Origin: Epiperipatus broadwayi
Taxonomy: Eukaryota > Onychophora > Udeonychophora > Euonychophora > Peripatidae
Direction: 5' to 3'
DNA: 64,000 nt
Assembly (NCBI GenBank): GCA_028023455.1
Contig: JAQFVV010000278.1
Location: 714,554 to 778,553 of the forward strand
The position numbers were made by a program, and so were the translations under genes. The notes beneath the pieces were generated by a model. The model ran no database searches. It had not been told where the DNA came from and was given only the letters and a program-made list of their open reading frames with translations. Below, piece by piece: positions 23,346 through 36,155 of the stretch; positions within the stretch are counted from its first letter, which is position 1; the number at the start of each line of letters is the position of its first letter.

Positions 23346-23972
23346 CTTGCTGATTCTCATGGTCGTTTTATATTTATATCTGTTCCTTTTATATTTATTC
23401 ATATACTATTTGTCATTTCATTGTTTTTGATTGCTATAAATTTATATTTAGAGATGTTCTACCATCACTTAATTTTACCCCCTTCTTTGAATACTATTAT
23501 TATAATATATAAAAATGTTAATATTATATATTGCATTGTTTTAACACTTTTGTTTTAAAATTTGATCTAGTTTTTTAAAAAATAATAATATATTAATGTA
23601 AAAACACATTATTTTATAAATATGTTTTTACAAAAATAGAGAATGTAATACAAATAGTTTTTAATATCAAAGAAATATTTTTAAATGTGGTATTTATGAA
23701 ACCAACAACACATACTTTATTTACAATATTTTTGTTTTATTAATTGATTATGGTGTTCACTTAATGAATTAGTATTCTTTGAGTTATTTTGTAACATAAA
23801 AATATCGAAGCATAAATTTCTGAGAAAAGGCAATATTAGTCCAATTTCTCTTATTTTCGTAGTCACTCACCCATTGTACAAGGATGTATGAATCTATTTT
23901 TTATTTGCAAATTTAAATTCAAGCCATTTGAAATAAATCTACAATTACTTGACAATACAATTATCATTGTTA
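23346..23972. other. Unassigned AT-rich sequence
   Basis: No supported feature. Confidence 0.55.
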
Positions 23973-24197
23973 AAATAGATTACTTCCCATTATATGTAAA
24001 TAAACACAAAAACTTAAAAGTGAAGTTAAAAAAGTGAAGTTATAAATAAATATAATAATAAGCTGAACGTTTTCGAGGATCCATGCCTCATAATCATAGC
24101 TTTCTTAAAAATATATAATAAAATATATACAAAGATATTTAAATTAGCTCGTGTTACATGGACCATTTCTTCATATCAAAGCAAGTGTCTTTTCTAT

Positions 24198-26662
24198 TTA
24201 TAGCATTAATATTTCCATTAATATAGAATGCTTTTTTTTTATTTTCCTCTTATGATCATTTGATTCAGTGCATATAATTACAAGATTGGCAGGAGTAAAA
24301 TTGTGTCCAGATTTCATAAAATGCTCCAAAAATACAGAAGATATATTGTTCTTCTGAGCTCTATTGTAAATATACACATGTTGAGCAAGCCTAGTATTAA
24401 TAGTAGCTTTAGTTTCACCATAATATACAGTAAGACATTTTTCTTGAGGACATGAAATGGAATACACTACATGTGGTGTGAATGAACGATCAATATGATC
24501 TTTTGAGTTGTTGATCAATCTGTTAGAATTAGGAGGAATTCTAAATCCTATTTTAAACTTATTGAATAATGCTTTAGTTAGTTTGTTAGATATTTTGGAA
24601 ATGTAAGGAATGGTAATTCTAGGAAGTTGAATATGTTAATCCACTAAACATCACATGATCACTATCTCATACTAGCACATAATTGTTATTAAACAATGTG
24701 CTAAGAAGAGCAATCAATGGATGCCAGAAAGCTTGTGTATAAAATCCCTATTTAGTGCAGATGAGTAGGCACTAGATAGGGATTTTATGCACAAGCCTTT
24801 TGGCATCCATTGATTGCTCTTGTTAGCACAAGATAGCACTACTATATGGAGAGTTTTGCATTGTTTTGAAGTTGAATATGTGGTACAATATTATTTATTT
24901 TATTATGGAATTTAGTAATATTATTTTTAATAGATTTAAATTTAAAAACTGCTGTCCTTAAATCTTTAATAAAATTATTCAGATTTTCTTTTCTGCAAAT
25001 TTCTAAATAAGAAAGAATTTAAACCAGCAAATTTGTGTGATGCAGGTGAGTTAGATTTAGGGTGAATACAGCTTCTAATTTCAAAAGGCTTAATTATCAT
25101 CTTGTAATCTATACTGTTATTATTTCTTGATAATGAAAGATCAAGATATTTGATTTCTTTGTTGTTATTTTCATATACAATGCTAAGTGATAAATTAGAT
25201 AAACTTTGAGGTTCTTCTCGTATATGTAAAATATTATCCATAGAGGAAATGATAAATATATCATCCACATACTGAATATATGTAAAATCATGAGTGGAAT
25301 TGTAATATTTTGGTATTATAGAGCTCTCAAATTTATTTAAGTAGACATTAGATAAAATGCCACTGATAGGTAAACCCATTGGCCATCCATCTTTCATAGT
25401 ATACCACTTGTTTTCAAAGAGTGTAAAAATGTGCAAATCAAGCCAAGAAAGAAAAGCAACAATAAATTTAACTCTTTCAATAGGGCAACGTGTTCTCAAA
25501 AGTTTTTATGCACTATTTGAATGGATAATTTTCTATTAATGGATCCATATAATTCTTTCACATCCATAGTAGCCATAGTGGATGTATTCATAAGTTGAAT
25601 GTTTTTAATTTTAAAAATAAATTGGAAACAAGAATTGATAGTATATGAGCCAAAATTAAGATATTCTATAAGTAATTGATTTATCAATTTGGCTGCTTCA
25701 AAATAATGCACTCCACCAAAATCCATCATCAATCTTAATGGTTCACCTGGCTTATGTAATTTAGAATTGGCAAACATTCGGGATCTAGTGGCAGAAGGAT
25801 AAATCTTATAATATTCAGATTTAGTAATACCTTTGTCTTTAAATTTTCGAAGCACATCAATGATAAATTTATCTCTATCTATTTTAATATTAAAGTTGTC
25901 GTCTTGTATTAGTTTTAATATCAATAATTTGATCATACATTTTATTTTTATAATCTATATTATTTAGCCAAACAAAACAGTTGCCTTTATCTTCCCTAAG
26001 GCAAGTAATATTGTGAGATATAAAGTATTGTTTAGTCTTTAAAATATCTTTATCCCATACTTTACTTTCTGTATTAGACAAGTTTTTATTTAATAATTTA
26101 GATAAATCTGTTATAATAGCATCTCTTTGTGGATTGTTAATGAGGCTGACTTCAATGTCTGTAATTAATTCAAGTTTAGGAGATCTCCAACTACCACCTA
26201 CATATTTAGGTCCCAAAGATAATTTTTTTTAAATTTTATATGGTGGTGTAAACGATGTTTTATTAACAAAAGAGTTTGTATTATTTATATAAAGATTTCT
26301 ATTTTGCTTAAAAGCCAAAAAATTTATTTTATGTTCAAATTTTAATGTATGAAATCTTTCAATTTTACAAAAGTTTATTTTGAATCCATTGAGGAATCGC
26401 ACAGTTTGCAGTCATTCTATTCCATCTCATTGTTTGTTTTTTTGAAAATAATTTTACATTGATTTGTGATATATGATAAAAGCTGTTTCTGAAGTACGTA
26501 CTTAATTTTAAAATTATTATGAATTGTTCTATTAATTTTGATAATACAACAATTAGGTAGAATATTATAATCTTTGCATTTATAAAAGAAAGAGAGCCTT
26601 TGCTCAAAAATTTTCATAGAAATTCCGCAATTTAAGATCTGCTTTTCTTGACCTCTATTCAT
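24198..26662 (-). pseudogene. PLE reverse transcriptase with C-terminal GIY-YIG endonuclease, broken
   Basis: In minus-strand order the frames are 26662-26417 (N-terminal), 26216-25890, 25936-25496, 25499-24975, then 24518-24198. RT motifs: ATMDVKELYGSI (motif A), GLPISGILSNVYL (B) and the catalytic YVDDIFII (C). The C-terminus has VYSISCP, YYGETKATINTRLAQHV, the GIY-YIG nuclease core with its arginine. PLE RTs are related to telomerase RTs, and the nuclease nicks the target. Frameshifts separate at least four blocks, an R2 insertion splits the linker, and a T run near 24232 shifts the last frame. The element is inactive but the domains are clear. Confidence 0.9.
24623..24881 (+). mobile_element. 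R2 copy B, with 14-bp TSD, inside the PLE
   Basis: GAAGTTGAATATGT occurs at 24623-24636 and 24868-24881. The uninterrupted sequence exists in the other PLE copy at 6802-6815, an internal empty-site control. The insert 24637-24867 (231 bp) starts TAATCCACTAAACATCACAT and ends GGAGAGTTTTGCATTGTTTT. Two inverted arms are present (GGATGCCAGAAAGC / GCCTTTTGGCATCC), but the hammerhead segment is deleted. Confidence 0.95.
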
Positions 26663-26955
26663 AATGTAATAAAATAGATTACTTCCCGTTATATATAAAT
26701 AAACACAAAAACTTAAAAGTGAAGTTAAAAAAGAGAAGTTATAAATAAATATAATAATAAGCTGAACGTTTTCGAGGATCCATGCCTCATAATCATAACT
26801 TTCTTAAAAATATATAATAAAATATATACAAAGATATTTAAATTAGCACGTGTTACGTGGACCATTTCTTCGATATATCAAAGCAAGTGTCTTTTCTATT
26901 TATAGCATTAATATTTCCAGTAATATGATCATTTGATTCAGTGCATATAATTGTG

Positions 26956-27744
26956 TGTCCTTCCTTTCAAATTTTTTGCACTTATGATTACTATATATAT
27001 ATAATAAAACAATTCACTAGAATAAAATTACAAAATTTTAAAAAATGTCTATATAAAATTGAATTATTATATAATACGTTGTTTTTGCAGAACATGCCGT
27101 GATTTGTAATGGAGAATTCTGCTTTGATAGAGTTTTTATTTTGCATAAGGAAATGATTTGAAGAAAAGAAAAATTAAGGAGTCCTATTTTATAAATAGTA
27201 CGGATAATGTATTGAATAAACAGTTTAATTGTGTTAATATTCACAATTTATGGAAAGTAGGTAATTCACGTGGGAACGTTACTGGTGTGAGAGTTTAATA
27301 ATATTCAAATATTAACGTATTGCTATCTAAGATGGCGGAATAAGCGAAGCTGGCTATAGCAAAGGATATTAATCTTCAATTTTATATAGGCATTTTTTTT
27401 AAATTTTGTAGTTCTATTCTAGTGAATTGTTTTATTATACTTATATTATTTGATATTATATATTAAACTTTGCTTTAATAGTGCAACTTTTACTGTAGCT
27501 CTGTCATATCATGAATATCTATGAGCATGAACTTTATTAATCTCTCTCACTATGAATGCTTTTTAAAATACCCATTTCATTTCCAAATCAGTAAGGCATA
27601 TATAAATCAGATACACATTTTAGGTATACTTAAACTGATTACTGTTTAAACAATATTACTAAATTTATTGTTTCATTAAAAATTAATATCCACATATAAT
27701 ATGTCTAAGTAAATCCAAATCAAACATAATAGTCTATTTATATC
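26956..27744. other. AT-rich sequence with a possible PLE tail
   Basis: 27165-27225 (AAAAATTAAGGAGTCC, then TTTTATAAATAG) resembles the end of the PLE family 2 coding region (17680-17715). An isolated AAGATGGCGG lies at 27329. No readable protein. Confidence 0.45.
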
Positions 27745-27960
27745 TGGGCTGCAAAAAAGTTTGCATTAATTAGAGAGACTCTTTGATTCTTTTTTAAACT
27801 AAGCAGGGCAAATTCTTTTTTTTCTTGTGTCATAGCATCAAGTGGGGAGGCGAACCCACTAACCCGGGACAATTGCTTGTATAGCAGCTGTCGTTGACCT
27901 CTCAACCACCAAATTCTTAATGTACATCTTATACATTCTTGTAATATTATATGGTTATTT
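27745..27960 (+). mobile_element. RTE 5'-leader fragment, split by a SINE
   Basis: 27765-27815 matches the RTE leader (ACTCTTTGATTC, AGCAGGGCAAATTCTT). 27905-27960 continues it (AAATTCTTAATGTACATC ... ATTCTTGTAATATTATATGG). The break is exactly where a SINE sits. The rest of the LINE is absent. Confidence 0.75.
27809..27912 (-). mobile_element. tRNA-derived SINE in an RTE fragment
   Basis: On the minus strand it has GGTGGTTGAGAGGTCAAC, an anticodon-stem-like CAGCTGCTATACAAGCAATT, a B box GTGGGTTCGCCTCC and a tail of A. AAATTCTT is present at both edges as a short TSD. Same family as the SINE at 62673. Confidence 0.85.
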
Positions 27961-28411
27961 ATAGAGAAAACAACATGAATGATTAGTCACTGACACACCT
28001 TCCTGCATGCTAATTTTACTGAATTTTTTATCATTGTGTTTAAAATCAAAAAATACAATAACATGAATATCAAATAGCTTTTTTTGGAGTTAGGATTAAT
28101 GTGTGTAATTATCACTTTTAAATATTGTGACATACAAACTTAAATTATATTTTTTATTCCAAGTAGTTGTAAAGCTATCAGCCAAAGCAGTGGCTGCCTG
28201 TTGAAAGCAGAGTACTTTTAATATTTTTTTTAATAATTGCTAATTAATTAATGAAATTATTATTTTAAATTATTGCCATACATCTATTTTTATATCCAAA
28301 TTCTAGTTTCTTTCTTCAACCTCATTTTAGTTCTTTTTTCAAACCAAATTTGCATATCATTTTACTTAGAAAAAAAAATGTTTTTAATTGAAATAAATAG
28401 TTTATTTCAGT

Positions 28412-28545
28412 ATATATATATTTTTCACATGAGTCATAGCATCAGCCGGGAAGCGAACCCACTAACCTGGGACAACTGCTTGTAATGCAGCTGTGCTGAC
28501 CTCTCGACCACCAATGCTTGACATTTCAGTGTATTATTACTAACT
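28412..28545 (-). mobile_element. tRNA-derived SINE
   Basis: On the minus strand it reads GTCAAGCATTGGTGGTCGAG, AGCTGCATTACAAGCAGTTG, then a B-box-like TGGGTTCGCTTCCCG and ATGCTATGACTCATG with an A-rich tail. ATTTCAGT at both sides is a probable TSD. The anticodon-loop position reads TAC, but this is not a functional tRNA gene. Confidence 0.87.
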
Positions 28546-29469
28546 GTTAAAAGTATTTAGAAAAAGTGTGAATAAAGTTAGCATTTATTTAAATATATTT
28601 AACTATTTAAATAGACGATGAAAATATTCAAAAATATAAATATAATTGCATCAATATAAATCTTTAGGCAAACAATAAATTATAAAATTTACTAAATTTA
28701 ATATTTATTTTTTAAAAAATTCATTTCAGAATATGAAAATATTTTCTTAAGGTAAAACGAAATATATTATAAATGTTACTTTATAAACTTTGTTATAAAA
28801 AAAACTCGTGATATGTGTGTCTATCATGATTATAATATATAATTTAAAGAAGAATAGATAAAGTTTTGACATTTTTTCAAGCTTTAATCAGCTTTAACAC
28901 TTTCTTTGAGATAGTAATTTCATAATTAATCTACTTAACTAATGAATATTTAGTTATCTTTATTTAGAATATGAAACAATGATATAAAAATATGAACACT
29001 CCCCCACAAAATATTTCAAAAATTTAGTAGGAAATGTTTTTTTTCTTTGAGATTTTGAAGAGTTGTAGAAAAAGTATTTGTTCTGCCTTGAGTTACTAAA
29101 AGTATTTGCCTTTATATGTAATAAAATTTTATTACTGGTGAATCCTTATAATTCATATCAGAAGGTATTTTAATTATAAATGTGATTGAGGAATTTAAAT
29201 AATTTAAATATTTATATTTATTTAAAGTATTTCAAATTTACTTTCATCCTGCCTGCTGAATTTTTTTATAGAACAACCCCCCCCCCCCCAATCAACCAAC
29301 TACAAATGTGTTTATCTAAAAAACTAAAATATATTTGGATAATCCATAATTAAACTAGTCTTTCTATGTTATAAATAAACCATGCAACATCATAGTGTTA
29401 CATGCATCTTTAGAAGCAATAGATTTGTTCATCTTTAGTGGCCATTAGCATTATTTTTCACTATTATGT
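28546..29469. other. Unassigned AT-rich sequence; C tract near 29277
   Basis: No coding or repeat family seen apart from a run of about 13 C. Confidence 0.55.
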
Positions 29470-29985
29470 ATTCATTGTAAGATAAGGTTCTCTCCAGTCT
29501 CCCCAATCACTAGTCTTTCCTCTCCAAATCACATCAACAATCTTTCTTATTTTATTCTTATGGTATATTTTAAATTTGTTTGCTATCTCTTGAAATACAA
29601 TTGTAAACTTTGACTATAAACAAAACTATCATCTCTTCTAGAAATATATCTATCCCTGCTCTATTTAAGTCTTTTAATTTTTTTACTGATAAGTGGGGTA
29701 CTTGTTTGTTATTTTATCTATGTATTTTATTTTCAGTCTCTTTTTATTATTCCAATAAAGATCTTTTCATATTTTATTAATGACCTAAAGTGCCTGCACT
29801 AATTGTGTGTGTATATTAGATCCATAAGTGAGAATTGATAAAACACAAAAAAGAAGTTTGTTATTAACTGAAAGGAGATTTTTAATTTCTCTTTGAAGAC
29901 TTAAAAAAAATGAACAGAAAAAATTACTAATGACTACTTTATATGTGCTTATCATTGCAGCTGTTTTTATTTGTGTTATTGTTTC
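29470..29985 (-). mobile_element. RTE deletion derivative: 3' end joined to 5' leader
   Basis: 29470-29842 aligns in order with the LINE C-terminal region (2290-2690 of the minus-strand copy), decayed. At about 29843 it passes straight into leader sequence (GTTTGTTATTAACTGAAAGG, ATCATTGCAGCTG), in the orientation expected for the same element. Some 2.5 kb of coding region is missing. It was either mobilised as a short derivative or deleted in place. Confidence 0.75.
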
Positions 29986-30457
29986 GTTTAATATAAAAAT
30001 ATAATTGGATGATCCTTATCATACAGTATTATGAGTTTAATGGATTTTTATCTCTGAATTACAGTTCTTCTACTCAATTGCTTGGTAGTTCTTAACTGAA
30101 CCATCAGTTGAATTTTTTTGATGTTGAAGAATGTTGTGTGAATTATTTTTCTTACACATATTTATACTCATGATAGACACAACTAATTTTCAGTTGTATG
30201 AAGTATAACATCTTTGAAGTAAATAATACCAGATGCCCTGAACTCTACATAAATTCCATAAATATTTTGAGAAAAGAATAAAACATCAGAACACAGCAAT
30301 CTTCAACATTATTAAGTTTTACCATATGGAAAATTCTACTTTTTAATGTACTCCTTGTTGGAATATTTTTGAAAATGTTTTTCTTCTGTAATAATTAGTC
30401 TGATGAGAACTACCTCAAAGTTATTCTATTTTTTTTTAGAATCTATATAAAATAAAT

Positions 30458-30893
30458 AAATATGTAGTTAAAAAACTCTCCATACAGTAGTGTTACTCAG
30501 TGTCAACTAGAGTAATCAATGGATGCCAGAAGGCTTGTGCATAAAATCCCTATCTAATGCCTGCTCATCCAATATCCCCAGACTAGTTTCTTGCTTGTGG
30601 CCTTCGTCAGTGAGGAGCTCTGTATCTGAGAGCACTGCACCTAGATCTTAGGATCTAATGCAACCCTCCAACAGCCACCTTTTATCTCTACTTAACTACA
30701 AAACAATGAGAATAAAATTTGAAAGCACAATAATATTTTCAATTTAAACTCAATACCTTATATAGTCATTTGTTACTCTGGTTGGCATTGAGTGACACTA
30801 CTGTACGGAGTGTTTTGCCTGTTTTAATAACAGTAATGTGCTAGCATAAGAAATAGTGATCATGTGATGTTTAGTGGTTAAATATATAGTTAA
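30458..30893 (-). mobile_element. R2 copy C, with 14-bp TSD
   Basis: AAATATGTAGTTAA (30458-30471) and AAATATATAGTTAA (30880-30893) bound a 408-bp insert in reverse orientation. The arms pair: ACTCTCCATACAGTAGTG on the left, CACTACTGTACGGAGTGTTT on the right. It ends in the R2 block ATCATGTGATGTTTAGTGG. It carries a hammerhead at 30567-30625. The interior has no ORF. Confidence 0.92.
30567..30625 (-). ncRNA. Hammerhead ribozyme motif, R2 type
   Basis: On the minus strand: CTGACGA (30604-30610 complement), stem II GGC with loop CACAA and GCA (one change from GCC), GAAA, palindrome ACTAGT and C before the predicted cut. Inner helix I TCCTCA/TGGGGA is as in copy A. Outer helix I is damaged (GATACA instead of GATCCA). 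Position 7 of the box is C here and T in copy A; this is the one position of CUGANGA that tolerates any base. Confidence 0.8.
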
Positions 30894-31593
30894 GATATAT
30901 TTATTCTAACACAATTTGGTTGGTTTAATCAAATATGGTTTGGGTCATTCTTCTTTTGGATCTGTATAAAAAAAGGATTATATATTTTTAAGTTTCCCAA
31001 AGATTAGAAAATTAAAACAGATCATGGTGAGATTTAGTCAATTCACACCAGCATGATAAAACTGCTTTATAAAACTTTTGTAGTTTGGCATACTAGGAGC
31101 TAAAAATATTTGTAATTGTATTAATTTGATTAATTAATAAACCTGTCATTAAACGTTTGTTTACATGGTGATTTCAAATTACCACAAATTATTAGGTACA
31201 AGCTTTCAAATTATGTTAGTTTTAGGATTTATGCTGTATGAATGCTAAAAGAATTGTGTGAATGTTCTTGACAGTTTTTGACTTTGGGATTGCTATTTGA
31301 ATTAACCTTATATTTTTTACAAAATATATGTGTATTTCCACTTACTCATTATAGCAGCAAAAAATTCACATTTACTATTGACAAAAAATTGTAAATGTAT
31401 ATTTTCATTCTGAATCAATAGTATAAGTAATGTCTCCAAAATTTGCAGAATGAAAATGCTCATATACGAGGTGTGACTGCATAAGTGGATTTGCTATTAA
31501 TGGCTGACATAGAAATTAAATTCATTTAGAAATTTGGAAAGGATTATAACTCAATCTATCTTTTTTTCGTTATAGATAAAAATATACACTATG
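30894..31593. other. Unassigned AT-rich sequence
   Basis: No supported feature. Confidence 0.55.
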
Positions 31594-31715
31594 CAGGAAA
31601 TGTTATAAAATGATAACTCCTTTACAGATTTACAGCTATAAATATGGCCAGCCTAATTAAAAGCAGTACTAAGATGTAAATTGGTAAAGGAGTTATAATT
31701 TTATGATCTTTCCTG
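31594..31715. repeat. Short palindrome, about 40-bp arms
   Basis: CAGGAAATGTTATAAAATGA and CTCCTTTAC on the left return inverted as GTAAAGGAG and TTATGATCTTTCCTG on the right, around a loop of about 40 bases. Possibly a MITE. No TSD identified. Confidence 0.65.
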
Positions 31716-32159
31716 AATTGAAACATATTGGTTGATCAGATGCTAATCCCTGTTTTAAACAAATAGAATCTTATTCTAATTTACTTTTTTACACATGTAT
31801 GACTGCTACTATTTTTTCTGCTTTAGTTTGCACTAGACTTCTATAACAATTATATTATTTGCATTATAATTCAAATTTATGTTTGTTTACATGATAAAAA
31901 GGTGGTTTCTTTCTTTTTTATAACTTAAAGCTAAGCCCACTATCTGTAAAGTTTACCATAATCATAGCTATTATAGTGTTCATTGGGATTTGTATAAAAT
32001 ATAAATCCAAAAATTATATTTTTTTGGAAATTTTACTCATAATTTATAATTATTTGAAGTAGTAAAATTATTTTTTCATCAGTAGTGCACCAAACTGATT
32101 AATAAATTATCATTATTATCTCTACTTATTTCAGTAAAAAACAAAACTCTACTTCCATA
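31716..32159. other. Unassigned AT-rich sequence
   Basis: No supported feature. Confidence 0.55.
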
Positions 32160-32428
32160 TCATCATCATCATCATCATCAACCATTATCAATCCATTGCA
32201 GGATGAAGGTCTCTCCAAGTTTAATCCATTTTCTCCGATCTTTAGCTTCCCTTCTCCACATCACCCCTGCACACTTTCTTATTTCATCTATCCACCTCAC
32301 ATGTGGTCTCTTTCTGGGTATTTTACAATCTCTTGGAATCCAGTTTAAGATTTCAATTGTCCACCTCCTATTATCTCTTCTAGCAATATGTCTAGCCCAT
32401 GTCCACTTCAATCTTTTAATTTTTTCAT
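32160..32428 (-). pseudogene. 5'-truncated RTE LINE 3' end
   Basis: The (ATC)n tail is followed by the last ~77 codons of the LINE protein in one open frame (GHIARR-like ARHIARRDNRRW, RWIDEIRK). It ends abruptly near 32428. Very similar to the copy at 2271, so a fairly recent truncated insertion. Confidence 0.9.
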
Positions 32429-32668
32429 ATATTTAATATTATATATTAATATAAAAAGCAAATTATCTATAGCAGGATTAATTTCTCCATAAATTGATGC
32501 ACATCAGAAAAAATATCAAAAATACATATAGGTGTATTCTATGTGTAAAAAATTTTAAGGTAAAAATTTGAAAGATGTAATACTTATATGATTTTTAATT
32601 TAAGTCTTCATAATGAAAGTGAGGAAAATGAGAAAAAGATTTTGTTACAATAGAATATACACACAGAA

Positions 32669-32873
32669 GCAAAACTCTCCATACAGTAGCATCACTCAGT
32701 ACAAGTCAGAGTAATCAATGAATGAAGGAAAATAGGGAATTTATGCACAAACCTTCCTGCATCTACTGATTACTCTGGTTTATACTGAGTGAAACTACTG
32801 TATTGAGAGTTTTGCCTCTGTGAAAAACAGCTTGTGTAAGCATAAAGAATGGTGATTGTGTGATGTTTAGTGG
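32669..32873 (-). mobile_element. R2 copy D, no hammerhead
   Basis: The arms are CAAAACTCTCCATACAGTAG (left) and ACTACTGTATTGAGAGTTTT (right). Blocks TCAGAGTAATCAATGAATG and GATTACTCTGGTTTATACTG are also inverted. The R2 end GTGTGATGTTTAGTGG follows. The centre is short and the hammerhead segment is absent. No clean TSD was found. Confidence 0.82.
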
Positions 32874-34374
32874 AATATGATTAGACAAAATAAACTAACA
32901 TGGGGAAAATAATTATATAATAAATAGTAAAAAATATATGAGTTTATTATAGTATAAAAAGATTCAGAAAAATGGCTAATATGCATTAGGGCATACATTG
33001 CATGCCATTTATCACCATTTGTCATCACATTAGATTTGGAACAGATAAACTTTTGCATGTTTAATGAGTAATTTCTATTTTTAAAATGTTGATAAAACCC
33101 ATAAATAAATGCTGCTTAGTTTTAAACATATTAATATTTTGAAATGAAGAATATTCATAAAAAACATTTACCCGTTTATAGAAAGAAATGATTATCATGC
33201 TATGTCATTTATGAACATTTATGCACAAAAGATCGGAAAAAGAAAGTTCGACTCTTTTGAATTTGAGACATAGGTCAATCCATGGAAAAGTTTATTAACG
33301 TCAGAAGAAATGATATTATGGGATGGACATCTAATTAAGATTCATACTTTTAGAAACAACTTTTACACTAATAAATATTAGATTTTGAGAGATCTTGTTG
33401 TGTAAGGGTTATAAATAATCTAACATTTCACTCTAGACTTTGCAATCATATAATTTATATCCTTCCACAACAGGACAAATCGAAAATGTATATTTAACTC
33501 AGTGGATGTCATAAAAGCATTTTGTATTCATTTGCTGACATTGGTTTTTATATTTAAAAAAATAAATTAAATTATTTTTTATAATATAGAAAATGAATAA
33601 ATGATGAAATTGTCTTTACTTTTTAATTTTCTCTCAGTATAATTTTACGATTTACTAAGAAAGTTTAACACGCATCATTTTTTCAAAACAAAAGGAAGAT
33701 CTACAATAAATTTCTAATGGATATTCAAAATTATTGCCCTTGATTTGCTCTGATAAATGGGTTGTTTTAACTCAATTTAAAAAGTAAATAAAAAGGAAGT
33801 AAAGACTGCATTTGATTAGAAAGATTTTTCACCTTAAAATGAAATTCAAATTAAGCCTTAATTCTATTTCCCTTTCAATATACTGTAATAAAAAAAAAAG
33901 AAATACACAATTTATTTTTTAATCTTGTAACTCATAATTATTTAAATTTTATAAAATTACATTGATTTTATTCAATTTCCTTATAATTTATTTGTAATTA
34001 AAAAAAAAATAAAGCTACATTTCAACATATTTAATAATTAATAACTATAACAAAAAGAAATAAAATTATTTTGCAATTTCCTAGATATATAAAACACATA
34101 CATACACGCACATTTATATAGACCAATATCAATTAAGATTATATCAACACCCACAAGATCCAGGTGTTTCATTTTACTTTACCAACTTCACTTAAATCGT
34201 TTTGTGGTATTTATTTATTTTGTTGTTGTTTAATATAATAAGAATTTTAATAAATTTAATAATTATTCTTTTTTTTTTTTGCAATCGGACAAAAAATATA
34301 TTAATATTCTAATTTTTTATTTTAATATTTGAATACATGTATAATGTATACATTGAACTTTAGGTGTAATTAGA
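32874..34374. other. Unassigned AT-rich sequence
   Basis: No supported feature. Confidence 0.55.
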
Positions 34375-34490
34375 GGGGATTTGGATGTAGACTTTCAAAC
34401 TCCCTTCAGCTATTTACTCCATTTTATATAATCGATACATATGATCACATGTGTGAAAAAGATAAATGATCTCGAATATATATATATATA
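34375..34490 (-). repeat. R1/R6-related fragment ending in a TA run
   Basis: GTAGACTTTCAAACTCCC and GAAAAAGATAAATGATCTCG parallel the R6 arm (8080-8180). It stops at a TA run where the hammerhead apex would begin. Confidence 0.5.
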
Positions 34491-36155
34491 ATTTTCACCA
34501 TTTTTTAATTCATTTCAAATTTTTAATGAAAATAATATAAGAAGTTAGTCTTGTCATAAATAAATAATATTTATTTTTATTATATAAAACAAATATACTA
34601 ATAATGACCAATAATAAATTTTGTCCAAATACAAACTCCTTTAATCTAGTTATCCAATAGCCCAAAGCGACACATTGATTACTTTAAATTCAGATATTAT
34701 ATTTAAATGAATTTCTTTTTGTTTCTATTCATCACAACTGACCAGAGTTTTTTTTTTTTAATTTCACATTTGTATTTTTTTTAGATTCATAAACGATAAT
34801 GTAAGAAATTTAAGTAAATATATTTCCATTCCATGCATAGATATTTAAACATGTTTATTAAAAAGAAAATATTTTACCTGCGGAAAAAAATATATTTCTA
34901 AAACAAACATTAATACATTTAAAAATATTTAATTAAAATATTTATTTTTTAAATTAATCTGTTTTATGTATTTTATTAGTTTTACTTTTATTCCTTTATT
35001 ATTTAAAGCTGTTCTTTGCTAAATGTTATAAATAAACCAATATAGCAGAGTTAATGCTGTACCAGTTTATTTTTAGAAGACATATGATCAACGATCGAAA
35101 GTTTAAATATTTAAAATGTAACGTCACTAAATAAATTACTGCAGGTGAATATTTGTCTCTCTAGTAGCTTCTCCATGACTTGCTATCTATGACTAGAGAA
35201 TTATTTTTCGTTCATATCTTTTAGCTACAAATATCTAGATAATCATTTACCAAATAATATCGGCTGCTTAGTTAGGCTAACAATTGAAAAATCACAAACT
35301 TCTTAAAAGATGACCAATATTTCAGATCCCAGGTTATAATTATTACTGAAGTTTTTTATATTCATAATGAATCAATAATTTTAAAATGTGTGTTAGATAC
35401 AAATACACAATTTATCAATTAGCTATAAATCCTCTTTGCTGATGCAAGTTTTATAAACTTTTATAAAGAGACTATCTGAGCATATTCAAAACCCAATAAA
35501 CAAATTTATTACAAGATTATGCAAAAAGTAGGCAAATGTAATTCTGAAAGTTCCTAAAATAGACTTTTTGTTGCAGCTAATTCCAGTTTACTTTTATTGA
35601 GTTCATTATGTTATTTTATAGCATATATTATCCTTCATCAGTGATGAACATTACACTGTAGACAATTTTACATGTTTTACAATTGCTAAACTAATGACTT
35701 GAAAATTGAATTCAATCTAATTTGTTTGTCAAATGGGTTTACTGATAATAGATAACAGGTATCATTAAAATATATATTTGTTGTTATACTTAGAGATCCA
35801 TATAGTTATAGCAGTAAATTGTCTGGGTTCAAAATCTTACAGTGTTTGAAACTTTCAAAGAGTTGTTTGAAATAACATAAAAAGTAATAGTCTATACTAG
35901 AAATATATGCAGAATTCAATGTTTTTCATTAATTAAATCAAATAGTATTTATTTTACTGTGATTTTTCTGGAATTACTAATTGGTATTTGCAGACTACAC
36001 ATGATTATTATAAACATCTAGACAGAATATATATAATATATTAAAAACTAGTCAATACTTAGACAATCCCAAATATCAATAACAATCAACGACTTCAAAC
36101 TGCTGTCAAACCAACCTTCTTTAACAATAAGAATTAAATCACATCCTTATTAATG
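34491..36155. other. Unassigned AT-rich sequence
   Basis: No supported feature. Confidence 0.55.

Larger units (their letters stand above)
23973..26955 (-). mobile_element. Penelope-like element, family 1, near full length
   Basis: A direct repeat of roughly 280-320 bp begins AAAATAGATTACTTCCC at both 23973 and 26671. It continues through CTGAACGTTTTCGAGGATCC to the GIY-YIG end region, giving the partial-tandem terminal repeats of PLEs. Between the repeats lies the RT-GIY-YIG coding region on the minus strand (24198-26662), interrupted by an R2 element at 24637-24867. The 26671-26955 repeat has lost some bases inside. Confidence 0.88.

Noticed and set aside
22785-23430. Long reading frames with a repeated 22-residue pattern on both strands
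   Set aside because: They result from a 66-bp tandem repeat without stops; no start context, domain or codon bias.
27329-27338. AAGATGGCGG as a YY1-type promoter motif
   Set aside because: A single short match with no transcript or gene downstream; too weak to call.
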